Of a DNA stretch of 64,000 bases, positions 1 through 8,459 are shown piece by piece; positions within the stretch are counted from its first letter, which is position 1, and each line of letters starts with the position of its first letter. The position numbers were made by a program, and so were the translations under genes. Origin of the DNA: CAADGU01 sp964581605 (GTDB lineage Bacteria > Chloroflexota > Anaerolineae > Promineifilales > Promineifilaceae). The notes under the pieces are model-generated. The model saw only the letters and a list, made by a program, of their open reading frames with translations. It made no database searches and was not told the origin of the DNA. Location: contig CAZOPF010000002.1 of NCBI GenBank assembly GCA_964581605.1, forward strand, positions 62,001 to 126,000, written 5' to 3'.

Positions 1-428
1 CCATGGAATGGGAACGCGCCTGTATTCTAGCCAGCCATGTGGGGGCGATGGAACGCCAGCTTGAAGAGAGTGTGCGTTATGCCAATGAGCGGCAGCAATT
101 TGGACAGAGTATTGGCAAATTTCAATCCATTGCTAATCGCATTGTGGATATGAAAGTACGCCTGGAAACGGCCCGGCTGATTTTGTATAAGGTGGCCTGG
201 CTGAAGAAGCAGGGCAAACCGGCGACGATGGAAGCCGCCCTGGCCAAGCTTTACTTGAGCGAATGTTTTGTGCAATCCGGGCTGGATGCGCTGCGAATTC
301 ATGGTGGGTATGGGTATATGACTGAGTTTGAGGTGGAACGCGACCTGCGTGATGCCATTGGTGGCACCATTTACTCTGGTACTTCGGATATTCAGCGAAA
401 TATCATTGCCCATTTGCTCGGTTTATAG
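1..428 (+). CDS. acyl-CoA-dehydrogenase-family enzyme, C-terminal part (prolyl-carrier dehydrogenase candidate)
   Basis: The 5' end lies outside the window; the reading frame runs from base 3 and gives about 141 residues of the C-terminal helical domain of the acyl-CoA dehydrogenase family. Visible landmarks are the EWERA helix near the start, RQQFG, the IHGGYGY turn and the terminal IYSGTSDIQRN segment. The residue at the MCAD-type catalytic glutamate site (YEGT) is serine, so the base is more likely the glutamate in EWER, as in isovaleryl-CoA-type members. The next genes are an adenylation domain, a halogenase and later a carrier protein. That is the same set as PltE/PltF/PltA/PltL of pyoluteorin synthesis, so I infer oxidation of a prolyl-S-carrier to pyrrolyl-S-carrier. 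Family assignment is firm; substrate is inferred from context. Confidence 0.85.
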   Translation, partial: MEWERACILASHVGAMERQLEESVRYANERQQFGQSIGKFQSIANRIVDMKVRLETARLILYKVAWLKKQGKPATMEAALAKLYLSECFVQSGLDALRIHGGYGYMTEFEVERDLRDAIGGTIYSGTSDIQRNIIAHLLGL

Positions 429-463
429 AGTTAATGGTTGGTGCCAGACGCGGAGAGTTTTTA

Positions 464-2065
464 ATGAGTTATAACGCCATATACCAATTAACACAGGCTA
501 TTACGCGAGGTGCGGAACGTCATCCAGACAAGGCGGCCGTGCGCCGATCGGGTCAGGCGCTGACTTATGCCGAATTGGAGATAAAGTCAAACCAGTTAGC
601 CAATTTGCTGCGTGAACGAGGGATTCAAAAGGGTGACCGGGTTGGCTTTTATCTAAATAAAAGTTTAGAGACGATTATTGGCGTGTATGGCATTATGAAG
701 GCAGGAGCAGCCTACGTGCCTCTGGATCCTTTTGCCCCTGCGCCTCGCTTAGGTTTTGTGATTCGTAACTGCGGCATTCGCCACCTGATTACCAGTGAAT
801 TGAAGCTGGATGGAGTGGCGGAGATGCTGGCGCTGGATGCGGGATTGGAATGTTTGATCGGCGTGTCGGCACAGCCAGAAATGGACGTGGCTACAGTTTC
901 CTGGGATGAGGTGTTTGCTTTGCCCACCGTGAGACCTGAAGTGGGTATTATTGAGCAAGACCTGGCCTATATTCTGTATACCTCTGGTTCTACTGGCGAT
1001 CCGAAGGGGATTATGCACACGCATCGCAGCGCGCTCAGTTTTGCGGAGTGGGCGGCCGAGACATATGGGTTGCATGAGCAAGACATTCTCAGCAATCACG
1101 CGCCGATGCACTTTGATCTGTCTACGTTTGATTTTTTTGCCGGTGCGCTGGTGGGGGCAACAACGGTGATTATCCCGGAAGCGTTGACGAAGTTTCCGGC
1201 GAATCTGACGCGCCTGATTGAGTCGGAGCGGATTTCGGTCTGGTATTCCGTGCCTTATGCGCTGATTCAGATGCTGACGCATGGGAATCTGGATAAACAT
1301 GATCTCAGTTCGTTGCGCTGGCTGTTATTTGCCGGTGAGGTGTTTCCAACGAAACATTTGCGGGCGCTCATGATGAAGCTACCAGAAGTGCGGTTTAGCA
1401 ATCTGTATGGGCCAACGGAGACGAATGTGTGTACGTTTTACCATGTGACGGCCGTGCCCCCCGACACCGATGAACCGATCCCTATTGGCGTGGTCTGTGC
1501 CAATGACGAGGGGTTGATTGTGGATGCGGACAACCTGCCGGTTGCGCCAGGTGAAGTGGGTGAACTGCTGATTCGCGGGGGCACGGTGATGCGTGGTTAT
1601 TGGGGGCGACCAGACCTGAATGACAAAGGGTTTTACCGGCGGCGCGTCTTTGGTGAGGCGTATGAAGATATTTATTACCGCACGGGTGACCTGGTGCAGG
1701 CTTTGCCGGACGGCAACTTAAAATATCTTGGGCGAAAGGACCGGCAAATCAAGACACGTGGTTATCGAGTGGAACTGGATGAAATTGAGGTGGCACTCCT
1801 TTCATATGAGGGGGTAGAGGAAGCGGCCGTCTATCCGATGCCGGATGGCGCGGGCAGTAATTTGATTGAAGCGGCCGTGACAGCCAAAGAAGGTGTCACG
1901 TTAGAGGTGGCGGCGTTGGTTGACCACATCTCGGCCAAATTGCCACCTTATGCGGTACCGGAAAAGATATGGACGCTGGATAGTTTCCCGCGTACCTCAA
2001 CAGGCAAAATTAACCGACGTGAACTGCAAGCATGGGCAGTTACGGCCGGACACAATCAAAACTAA
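464..2065 (+). CDS. stand-alone amino-acid adenylation domain (proline-type AMP ligase candidate)
   Basis: ANL-family adenylating enzyme of 533 residues, without condensation or carrier domain. Core motifs are visible: LYTSGSTGDPKG (171-182, ATP binding), YGPTET (315-320), YRTGD, LGRKDRQIKTRGYRVE, and STGKINRREL with the catalytic lysine. Reading the pocket residues against PheA by hand gives D218, L219, F222, Y261, L288, A290, L314, V322. From memory, proline-activating stand-alone ligases of the PltF/CloN4 group read DLLYLALV, so seven of eight match. It would activate L-proline and load it on the carrier at 5956. An ATG at 434 is in frame, but GGAGAG at 455-460 places the start at 464. It lies directly after the dehydrogenase and 14 bases before the halogenase, so it is probably in one operon. 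Confidence 0.88.
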   Translation: MSYNAIYQLTQAITRGAERHPDKAAVRRSGQALTYAELEIKSNQLANLLRERGIQKGDRVGFYLNKSLETIIGVYGIMKAGAAYVPLDPFAPAPRLGFVIRNCGIRHLITSELKLDGVAEMLALDAGLECLIGVSAQPEMDVATVSWDEVFALPTVRPEVGIIEQDLAYILYTSGSTGDPKGIMHTHRSALSFAEWAAETYGLHEQDILSNHAPMHFDLSTFDFFAGALVGATTVIIPEALTKFPANLTRLIESERISVWYSVPYALIQMLTHGNLDKHDLSSLRWLLFAGEVFPTKHLRALMMKLPEVRFSNLYGPTETNVCTFYHVTAVPPDTDEPIPIGVVCANDEGLIVDADNLPVAPGEVGELLIRGGTVMRGYWGRPDLNDKGFYRRRVFGEAYEDIYYRTGDLVQALPDGNLKYLGRKDRQIKTRGYRVELDEIEVALLSYEGVEEAAVYPMPDGAGSNLIEAAVTAKEGVTLEVAALVDHISAKLPPYAVPEKIWTLDSFPRTSTGKINRRELQAWAVTAGHNQN

Positions 2066-2079
2066 AGGGTATTAACAAG

Positions 2080-3345
2080 ATGAACGACGTAATTATTATT
2101 GGTGGCGGCCCGGCAGGTTCCGCCATGGGGAGCTACCTTTCCAAGGCTGGTATTCAAAATGTAATACTGGAAAAGGCTAACCATCCCCGCCCTCATGTAG
2201 GCGAATCAATGGTTACATCCTCTACACGAGTTTTCAAAGACCTGGATTTTTTGAAGGTGCTAGAGGCCGAGGGATTTGTGCATAAATATGGCGCTTCCTG
2301 GCATGCGCCCAATGGCACAGAATTTGCCATTGAATTTGGTGAATTTCCGCAAGAAGGAATTGACCAAGATTACACCTACCATGTAGACCGCGCCAAACTG
2401 GATATGCTGCTGCTGAAACATGCGGAAAGCCTGGGTTCAAAGGTGTACCAGGGTGTTCACGTTAGCAAGGTGCTGTTTGATGGTGACCGGGCGGTGGGGG
2501 TGCGTGCCCATATCGCCGGGCAAGATGTGGACATACCGGCGCGCATGGTGGTGGACGCTACCGGCCGTAATACGCTGCTAGGAAATCAACTTAAAATAAA
2601 GGTCAAAGACCCCATCTTTAATCAATATGCTGTTCATGCCTGGTTTGAGAATGTGCATCGCGGTGATGTGGAACGCACGGAGGATTTTATTCATATCTAC
2701 TTCTTGCCCATTGAGCGTGGTTGGGTATGGCAAATTCCGATCAACAACGAAATCACCTCAATGGGTGTGGTAGCCGATCGCAATGTCTTCCGTGATTTTA
2801 GCAAAGACCCGGAAGGCTTTTTCTGGACGCAAATCAATTCAAACCCAGACCTGGAGCGGGCAATGGCTCCGGCGCGGCAGATCAATGAATTTAAGACAGA
2901 AGGGGATTACAGCTATAGCTTGAGCAAGTTTGTGGGTAATGGATATGTTTGTATTGGTGATGCTGCCCGATTTGTAGACCCTATCTTTTCGTCAGGGGTG
3001 AGCGTGGCGCTGTACAGCGCCAAATATGCTTCCGAACGTATTGTGATGGCATTTGAGACGGGGGATTTTAGCGCGGAGATGCTGGCCCCATTTGAAACCA
3101 GAGTGCGGGGCGGCGTGGGCATTTGGTATGAATTCATCCGCTTGTATTACAAGCTGTTACCACTCTTCACGCATTTTATTCAGTCGAAAACTCACAGATT
3201 GGAAGTGTTACGCCTGTTGCAGGGCGAAGTATATGATCGGTCTCAAGTGCCGGTACTTGATGCGATGCGAGCCTACATTGAAAAGGTGGAAAAATCCGAC
3301 AATCATCTGTTACGTTCGCAGCTTACAACTATCCCAATTGATTGA
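2080..3345 (+). CDS. flavin-dependent halogenase (PltA-type, carrier-bound substrate)
   Basis: FAD-dependent halogenase family, about 421 residues. The N-terminal Rossmann motif GGGPAGS is at 8-14, followed by PHVGES (38-43). K69 in HKYGASW sits where halogenases keep the lysine that binds hypochlorous acid. The family signature WxWxIP is present as WVWQIP (215-220), and GDAARFVDPIFSSGVS is the second FAD-binding stretch. These features separate it from ordinary flavin monooxygenases and geranylgeranyl reductases. Known members of this branch (PltA) chlorinate pyrrolyl groups tethered to a carrier protein, using FADH2 from a separate reductase that I do not see here. The start at ATG 2080 is chosen because the in-frame ATG at 2032 lies inside the adenylation gene. 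Confidence 0.82.
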   Translation: MNDVIIIGGGPAGSAMGSYLSKAGIQNVILEKANHPRPHVGESMVTSSTRVFKDLDFLKVLEAEGFVHKYGASWHAPNGTEFAIEFGEFPQEGIDQDYTYHVDRAKLDMLLLKHAESLGSKVYQGVHVSKVLFDGDRAVGVRAHIAGQDVDIPARMVVDATGRNTLLGNQLKIKVKDPIFNQYAVHAWFENVHRGDVERTEDFIHIYFLPIERGWVWQIPINNEITSMGVVADRNVFRDFSKDPEGFFWTQINSNPDLERAMAPARQINEFKTEGDYSYSLSKFVGNGYVCIGDAARFVDPIFSSGVSVALYSAKYASERIVMAFETGDFSAEMLAPFETRVRGGVGIWYEFIRLYYKLLPLFTHFIQSKTHRLEVLRLLQGEVYDRSQVPVLDAMRAYIEKVEKSDNHLLRSQLTTIPID

Positions 3346-3402
3346 TCGGGCGTAGAACTGATAAGGACCGTCATTCCTCTGAAAAAACTCAAAAAGTAAT
3401 TT

Positions 3403-3572
3403 AGAGATAGGGGATGGGCGCTATGCCCATCTCTAATCTCCCAAAATGTGTGTTATGTATCGGTAGTTAACCAGATCAGGGTTTATAGAAACCTGGCAGG
3501 CTTTCTCCTGCGGCAACTGCAAAGCTAATCTAAAACCTGCCAGTTATCTACATTTTGCACAAGCCCTGATGT
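3403..3572. repeat. intergenic inverted repeats after the halogenase gene
   Basis: The 245-base gap between the halogenase and the first acyltransferase holds two nested structures and no gene I can support. At about 3403-3442 an arm reading AGAGATAGGGGATGGGC is followed by its near reverse complement GCCCATCTCTAATCTCC. From about 3475 to 3572, CAGATCAGGGTTT and AACCTGGCAGG are answered by AAACCTGCCAG and AAGCCCTGATG, giving a long interrupted stem. They may end the first transcript or act as a processing site between the two halves of the cluster. Confidence 0.5.
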
Positions 3573-3590
3573 AAAGAGGAGAGGGTGAAT

Positions 3591-4703
3591 ATGGTCAGGC
3601 AGTTATTGGTGCTCAGCGGTATGGCGGCTATTGGGGCGGTTATTAACCATTCGGCGCACTTTGTTATTACAGATATGTTTTGGTGGACTGACCGTTATCG
3701 AGCGGTGACTGTACCTAATTTTGATGCTGTCGCGGGTATCAGTTTCTATGTTCAGGCATTGATTGTACCGATTGCGGTCACGGCCGTACCCGCTTTTCTC
3801 TTTATTTCTGGTTTTTTTGTCTCAGCCATCACCAGGCGGGATCAAAAACGAGTTGCCTGGAACCCTGTTCTCAGCCGCATCCGCTCTCTTCTCTGGCCTT
3901 ATATTCTCTGGTCGCTCATCATCATTTGCCTGACGGCCGTACTTGAGGACAAAACGTATACCTTACGTTCTCTGGCCTGGGCGCTTGTCACAGGGAGTGC
4001 TACGGCCGCATTCTATTACATCCCCTTGTTAATCTTGCTCTACCTCTTGTCCCCTTTTGTTTCGCCCATAGCAAAAGATAACCCCTGGCTCTTAATAGGA
4101 TTTGGCGCTTTATTGCTAGGGTGCGCAATTGTGTCCCGTTATGCCTACTTTTACAGTTGGGAGTCCCCCTATCTGGAAGTGATATTTAAGTTTTTCCGTA
4201 ACTGGCAATTCTCGGCGAACTTCTTTTGGTTTGCTCTTGGTATAGTGATCGGGTTTCACCTTATGCCAGTTAAAAAATGGCTGGTTCGTTATAGATGGTG
4301 GCTGTTAATGGCTATGTGTCTCTCTTATGTGCTGGCATTAATTGAATGGAATACACTGCGCTATATTACCGGACTTCAATGGCTGGCCCAATCTTCAACT
4401 GCTTTGAACCAGTTGTTTATGCTGCTGCTCTTGCTCACATATCTGGCATTTACCAATATCACTTACCCATTTTCTGCTCAGTTAGGCGAGGTGGGCAGCC
4501 GGGCATATGGTATTTATCTGATTCATATACCCGTCCTAACGATTATGGCAAAATCCATGTATCACCTGGTTCCGGCTTTATTGGGTTGGTATCTTGTTTT
4601 TCAGGCGATTTTGGTTGTAGCGGGTGTCGGGGTACCCTTGTTGATGATGGCGGTGGTATGCCGTTCACCAATTTCCCGATATTATCAATACATTTTTGGT
4701 TGA
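3591..4703 (+). CDS. membrane acyltransferase, acyltransferase-3 (OafA-like) family, copy 1
   Basis: Integral membrane protein of about 370 residues with roughly ten hydrophobic segments. It has the acyltransferase-3 landmarks: an early histidine in INHSAHF and the SGFF turn after the second or third membrane segment (FLFISGFF). Family members move acyl groups onto sugars or other extracytoplasmic hydroxyls. It is clearly paralogous to the proteins at 4803 and 6198 (shared patterns include W-x-D-R/K-Y near residue 35, IYLIH near the end, and a C-terminal YYQYIFG). The AGGAG at 3577-3581 gives ideal spacing to ATG 3591; an in-frame GTG at 3585 would be too close. Together with the carrier protein in the same gene run, I infer a role in transferring the pyrrolyl or chloropyrrolyl group. 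Confidence 0.85.
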   Translation: MVRQLLVLSGMAAIGAVINHSAHFVITDMFWWTDRYRAVTVPNFDAVAGISFYVQALIVPIAVTAVPAFLFISGFFVSAITRRDQKRVAWNPVLSRIRSLLWPYILWSLIIICLTAVLEDKTYTLRSLAWALVTGSATAAFYYIPLLILLYLLSPFVSPIAKDNPWLLIGFGALLLGCAIVSRYAYFYSWESPYLEVIFKFFRNWQFSANFFWFALGIVIGFHLMPVKKWLVRYRWWLLMAMCLSYVLALIEWNTLRYITGLQWLAQSSTALNQLFMLLLLLTYLAFTNITYPFSAQLGEVGSRAYGIYLIHIPVLTIMAKSMYHLVPALLGWYLVFQAILVVAGVGVPLLMMAVVCRSPISRYYQYIFG

Positions 4704-4802
4704 TCTTTGTTATGACTGGGGCAGCCAATTTTCTGGGCCGCAAGAGCCAATGGGGAAAAGGGTTGTTGGGCAGGCCTGGCTTAGAATGAACTTTTCCACA
4801 CT

Positions 4803-5906
4803 ATGATTAAACGATTATTGTCTCTGAATGGCGTCTCTATACTATGTGTTATCTTGTTTCATTCCGAGGGGTGGGGGATGGTGGCTTTATTATCCTGGGC
4901 AGACCGGTATGGGGCTGTGCCGGCCGAGCAGATGGATACTGTTCCGTTTCTTTTTTTTCGGGCAGTTGAACAGCTTATCGTCTTTTGCATTCCTGCTTTT
5001 TTGTTTGTTTCTGGCTTTTTTATGGCGTTTGCCACCGGCCGTTCGCAAAAAACAGTAAGCTGGAAAATCGTTGGCGTTCGAGTGCGGGATTTGATTATTC
5101 CCTATACCTTGTGGACGCTTGTTTTCTGGTTGTTGTTTTTTTTAGAAGCACGTTTTTTAGACGGCCGTACCCTTACCCTCCGCGAATATATCCACATGTA
5201 CCTGACAGGCGGCACAGACCCGGCTTATTATTACGTGCCCATGCTCATCCAATTTTTGTTGCTCTCCCCCCTTTTTGTCTATTGGGCCAGGTTGCACCCG
5301 GTCTCTCTGGTGGCCGTGACCGCCATTTTGCAATTGCTCATTCAGGTTCAATACTACCCCTCCCTGTTAGGCTTAGATAATGATTCGGTAGGCTTTGTGC
5401 CCAAGTGGCTATTTTTGGCCCGGATATTGTGGTTTCCCCTGGGCATTGTGGTTTGCCTGCATATAAAATCCGTACAACAGTGGTTAATTCAGCACAAACG
5501 CGGGCTTTTGATCAGTGCTGTGGCGCTCTATCTTTTCGCCGTTTTGGAGTGGGAACTTATAGAATCGGTATCCGGGCAGGCCGCATTACAACATCAGGAA
5601 ACGCTTTTGGATACCCTCTTTGCTTTGGCGGTTATTTTCGCCTTTTTGGGATATTATCAAACCAGATTACCCTATGCCCATATACTGGACGATTTAGGTA
5701 GCAAATCGTTTGGCATATATCTGATCCACACAATGGTAATGACCTATGTGGCGCGAATGGTAGCTATAAAATTACCCGGTTTGTTGGCGTATCAGCTACT
5801 CTTTTTTGCCCTGATGTTTGCTGTGGGCTTAGGAGCACCTTTATTGTTGATGGCTGTTGTGAATCGTTCACCGTTACGGCCGTATTACAAATATATCTTC
5901 GGCTAA
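4803..5906 (+). CDS. membrane acyltransferase, acyltransferase-3 family, copy 2
   Basis: Second paralogue, 367 residues, many hydrophobic helices. The N-terminus MIKRLLSLNG and the early histidine (ILFHSEGWG) match the copy at 6198, as do PAFLFVSGFFMAF and the terminal YYKYIFG. It lies 99 bases after copy 1 and 49 bases before the carrier-protein gene on the same strand. Function is expected to be acyl transfer at the membrane; the acyl donor cannot be read from sequence, but the carrier next door makes a carrier-bound acyl group plausible. Base composition is T-rich, as expected for a membrane protein. Confidence 0.85.
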   Translation: MIKRLLSLNGVSILCVILFHSEGWGMVALLSWADRYGAVPAEQMDTVPFLFFRAVEQLIVFCIPAFLFVSGFFMAFATGRSQKTVSWKIVGVRVRDLIIPYTLWTLVFWLLFFLEARFLDGRTLTLREYIHMYLTGGTDPAYYYVPMLIQFLLLSPLFVYWARLHPVSLVAVTAILQLLIQVQYYPSLLGLDNDSVGFVPKWLFLARILWFPLGIVVCLHIKSVQQWLIQHKRGLLISAVALYLFAVLEWELIESVSGQAALQHQETLLDTLFALAVIFAFLGYYQTRLPYAHILDDLGSKSFGIYLIHTMVMTYVARMVAIKLPGLLAYQLLFFALMFAVGLGAPLLLMAVVNRSPLRPYYKYIFG

Positions 5907-5955
5907 ATCAATGGCTGAGATCAATCAAGTTATCTTTTTTTGGAGGATAAAGTAG

Positions 5956-6201
5956 ATGAACAATCAACAAATTTTACTGGATTACATCAAAAATGATTTG
6001 CTCAAAGGGCGCATGGCGAATTTGAATGTTGATGATGATTTGCTCGATTCAGGCATTCTCAACTCGTTGGGCATCCTGCAATTAGTGGCCTTCATTGATG
6101 AACGGCTGGGTATTCAGGTGCCTGATGAAGATGTGGTGTATGAAAACTTTCATAGTGTGGCGGCACTAACCAGCTATCTGGATGGGTTAGCCAGCGCATG
6201 A
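5956..6201 (+). CDS. acyl/peptidyl carrier protein
   Basis: Eighty-one-residue carrier protein. The phosphopantetheine site is in LLDSGILNSLGILQL, with Ser37 as the expected attachment residue; the four-helix length and acidic character fit the PCP/ACP family (PltL-like size). A strong ribosome site TGGAGG lies about 8 bases before ATG 5956. Its stop overlaps the start of the third acyltransferase by four bases (ATGA), so the two are probably translationally coupled. I infer that it carries the prolyl to pyrrolyl intermediate made by the adenylating enzyme, dehydrogenase and halogenase upstream. No phosphopantetheinyl transferase is visible in the window. Confidence 0.9.
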   Translation: MNNQQILLDYIKNDLLKGRMANLNVDDDLLDSGILNSLGILQLVAFIDERLGIQVPDEDVVYENFHSVAALTSYLDGLASA

Positions 6202-7307
6202 TCAAACGATTCTTGTTGCTCAATGGTCTGGCAACCATTGGTGTGGTGTTGAACCATGCCGCCGGTTGGGGATATACAGCGTTGTTCTGGTGGACAGATA
6301 AATATATGCCAGGCACGGCCGTACCAGACTTCAGCCAGCTCGGTTCCCCCGCCTACTACGGTTTACGGGCCATTGAGCAACTGATCGCCTTTGCCATTCC
6401 CACATTTCTGGTAGTTTCTGGCTTTTTTATGGCGTTTGCTGCCAAACGGCAGGCGACCGTTAGTTGGAGAACCGTGAAGATCCGTGTCTGGTATCTGTTC
6501 ATACCCTACCTGCTGTGGTCGGCCGTCATCTTTTTGTTAGAGGTACTCCAAGGAGATAGCGGTGACCTGGGCCAATATCTCCGCCGCTTGCTCACCGGCA
6601 GCGTCACCGATGGCTATTATTATGTACCCATGATCATCCAGATGTTCTTCCTATCGCCGCTATTAGTGCGGCTGGCGCGGTGGAACTGGCGGCTGTTATT
6701 GGTGGGCACGGCCGCCCTGCTCATCTTTGTCCAAATTCTGTTATACCTGAACGACACCGGCACGGCCGTTCCCCAACCCCTGCTGTTTTGGACACAAAGC
6801 TGGCTGTTCCCCGGCAATTTATTCTGGTTTGCTTTAGGTGTAGTCGTGGGTTTCAACCTGCACCCCTGCAAAACCTGGCTAAATCAACACCGGCGCCTAT
6901 GGTTGGTAACGGCCGTCATCCTGTTTCCCCTTTGCCTTATTGAATGGGAAATAGTGCAAAGGCTGTCCGGGCAACCGTTTTTACCCACACGCCTCACCTT
7001 GTTGGATTCCATCTACGCGGCCGTCTTCATCTTTGCCCTGCTTGCCTTTGAAAATGCCAACCCACCGCGTGCCCAACAAATCAGCGATTTAGGGCCAAAA
7101 TCTTATGGTGTGTACCTGACCAACACATTGGCGCTGGAAGTAACTGCCCGCTCTATTGCCGTTTTTCTGCCGGTTATCCTGGCTGCTCAAATCCTCTTCC
7201 AGCCCATTCTCTGGGCAGCCGGGTTGGGCATACCGCTATTGCTGATGGCGGCCGTCAGCTACCCCAAATCCCCTGTCCGTACCTATTATCAATACATATT
7301 TGGCTAA
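6198..7307 (+). CDS. membrane acyltransferase, acyltransferase-3 family, copy 3
   Basis: Third paralogue, 369 residues, starting inside the stop codon of the carrier gene. Landmarks: VLNHAAGWG with the conserved histidine, PTFLVVSGFFMAF, repeated long hydrophobic helices, and the terminal YYQYIFG. The coupling to the carrier gene is the best evidence that this family member uses a carrier-bound acyl donor. Having three diverged copies in one locus suggests different acceptor positions or a division of labour, not recent duplication, since the copies differ throughout. Four ACGGCCGT octamers or close variants lie within the gene. Confidence 0.86.
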   Translation: MIKRFLLLNGLATIGVVLNHAAGWGYTALFWWTDKYMPGTAVPDFSQLGSPAYYGLRAIEQLIAFAIPTFLVVSGFFMAFAAKRQATVSWRTVKIRVWYLFIPYLLWSAVIFLLEVLQGDSGDLGQYLRRLLTGSVTDGYYYVPMIIQMFFLSPLLVRLARWNWRLLLVGTAALLIFVQILLYLNDTGTAVPQPLLFWTQSWLFPGNLFWFALGVVVGFNLHPCKTWLNQHRRLWLVTAVILFPLCLIEWEIVQRLSGQPFLPTRLTLLDSIYAAVFIFALLAFENANPPRAQQISDLGPKSYGVYLTNTLALEVTARSIAVFLPVILAAQILFQPILWAAGLGIPLLLMAAVSYPKSPVRTYYQYIFG

Positions 7308-7383
7308 ATCAGTAAGCGGATTCTCAAGAAAGCTGCCCTAATACTGTGCAAAACCAATTCTTTGAAAGCAAGATGGAGATTTT

Positions 7384-8400
7384 ATGAGCAACATCCTGGT
7401 TACAGGGGGCGCCGGATTTGTAGGCGCTCATGTGACAGCCGAACTGGTAAATCGTGGTCATCGCGTTCTGGTGCTAGATGACCTGAGTGGCGGTTTTGTA
7501 GATAATGTGGTCAGCCAGGCCGAGTTTGTGCAAGGCAGCATCAATGATGTCGCCCTGGTAGATCAACTCTTTAGCGAAAAACAGTTTGACTATGTGTTTC
7601 ACCTGGCAGCCTACGCCGCCGAAGGGTTGAGCCATTTCATCAAACGGTTTAATTACAACAATAATCTGATTGGCAGCGTGAACCTGATCAACGCGGCCGT
7701 CAACACCGGCGTGAAATGTTTTGTCTTCACCTCTTCCATAGCCGTCTATGGCGCCAGCCCAGAACTGCCTATGACGGAGGAGACACGGCCGTACCCCGAA
7801 GATTCCTATGGCATTGCCAAACTGGCTGTCGAGCAAGAGCTAAAAGTCAGCCATGAAATGTTTGGCCTGGACTACATCATCTTCCGTCCCCACAATGTGT
7901 ATGGCGAAAAACAAAACATCGGCGACAAATACCGCAACGTGGTTGGCATCTTTATGAACCAGATTTTGCAAGACAAACCGATGACCGTATTTGGCGATGG
8001 CGAGCAGACCCGCGCCTTCAGCTACGTGGGCGACATTGCCCCCATTATGGCCGACTCTATTCACACCCCCGCCGCCTATAACCAGATATTCAACATCGGC
8101 GCTGACCAGCCCTATAGCATCAACCAGCTGGCGCAGGCAGTAGCCCACGCCATGGGCGTTTCACCCAACATCCAACATGTGCCCGCCCGCAATGAAGTGG
8201 TACACGCCTACTCCTCGCACGAGAAGGTGCTGCGAGTTTTTGAAGAACGACCGCTCACCTCCCTGGAAGACGGTCTGGCACGGATGGCCGCCTGGGTCAG
8301 GCAACATGGTGCCCGCCAGAGCCAGGAATTTGAGGGCATTGAAGTAATGAAAAACTTCCCCCAGGCGTGGCTGCCTGCCAGGAATGGAAACACCCCTTAG
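7384..8400 (+). CDS. NAD-dependent epimerase/dehydratase (GalE-like SDR)
   Basis: Extended short-chain dehydrogenase of 338 residues. The N-terminal NAD motif is TGGAGFVGAH, the catalytic serine lies in TSSIAVYG and the catalytic pair is YGIAK (YxxxK). It most resembles UDP-sugar 4-epimerases or related nucleotide-sugar dehydratases; the exact sugar is not readable. GGAG lies about 6 bases before ATG. It begins the sugar half of the locus and is followed by two glycosyltransferases, so it probably supplies an activated sugar for glycan assembly. Confidence 0.88.
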   Translation: MSNILVTGGAGFVGAHVTAELVNRGHRVLVLDDLSGGFVDNVVSQAEFVQGSINDVALVDQLFSEKQFDYVFHLAAYAAEGLSHFIKRFNYNNNLIGSVNLINAAVNTGVKCFVFTSSIAVYGASPELPMTEETRPYPEDSYGIAKLAVEQELKVSHEMFGLDYIIFRPHNVYGEKQNIGDKYRNVVGIFMNQILQDKPMTVFGDGEQTRAFSYVGDIAPIMADSIHTPAAYNQIFNIGADQPYSINQLAQAVAHAMGVSPNIQHVPARNEVVHAYSSHEKVLRVFEERPLTSLEDGLARMAAWVRQHGARQSQEFEGIEVMKNFPQAWLPARNGNTP

Positions 8401-8407
8401 AAAAGAT

Positions 8408-8459
8408 GTAACTGAGTAATTGGGTAACTGAGTAATTACCCAATTACCCAATTACCCAA
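8408..8459. repeat. inverted repeat with 8-base tandem arms (unit GTAATTGG)
   Basis: Left arm GTAACTGA GTAATTGG GTAACTGA, right arm CCAATTAC repeated. The element fills the whole gap between the epimerase and the glycosyltransferase. Its last AAT supplies the first two bases of the next gene's ATG at 8459. Confidence 0.85.
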
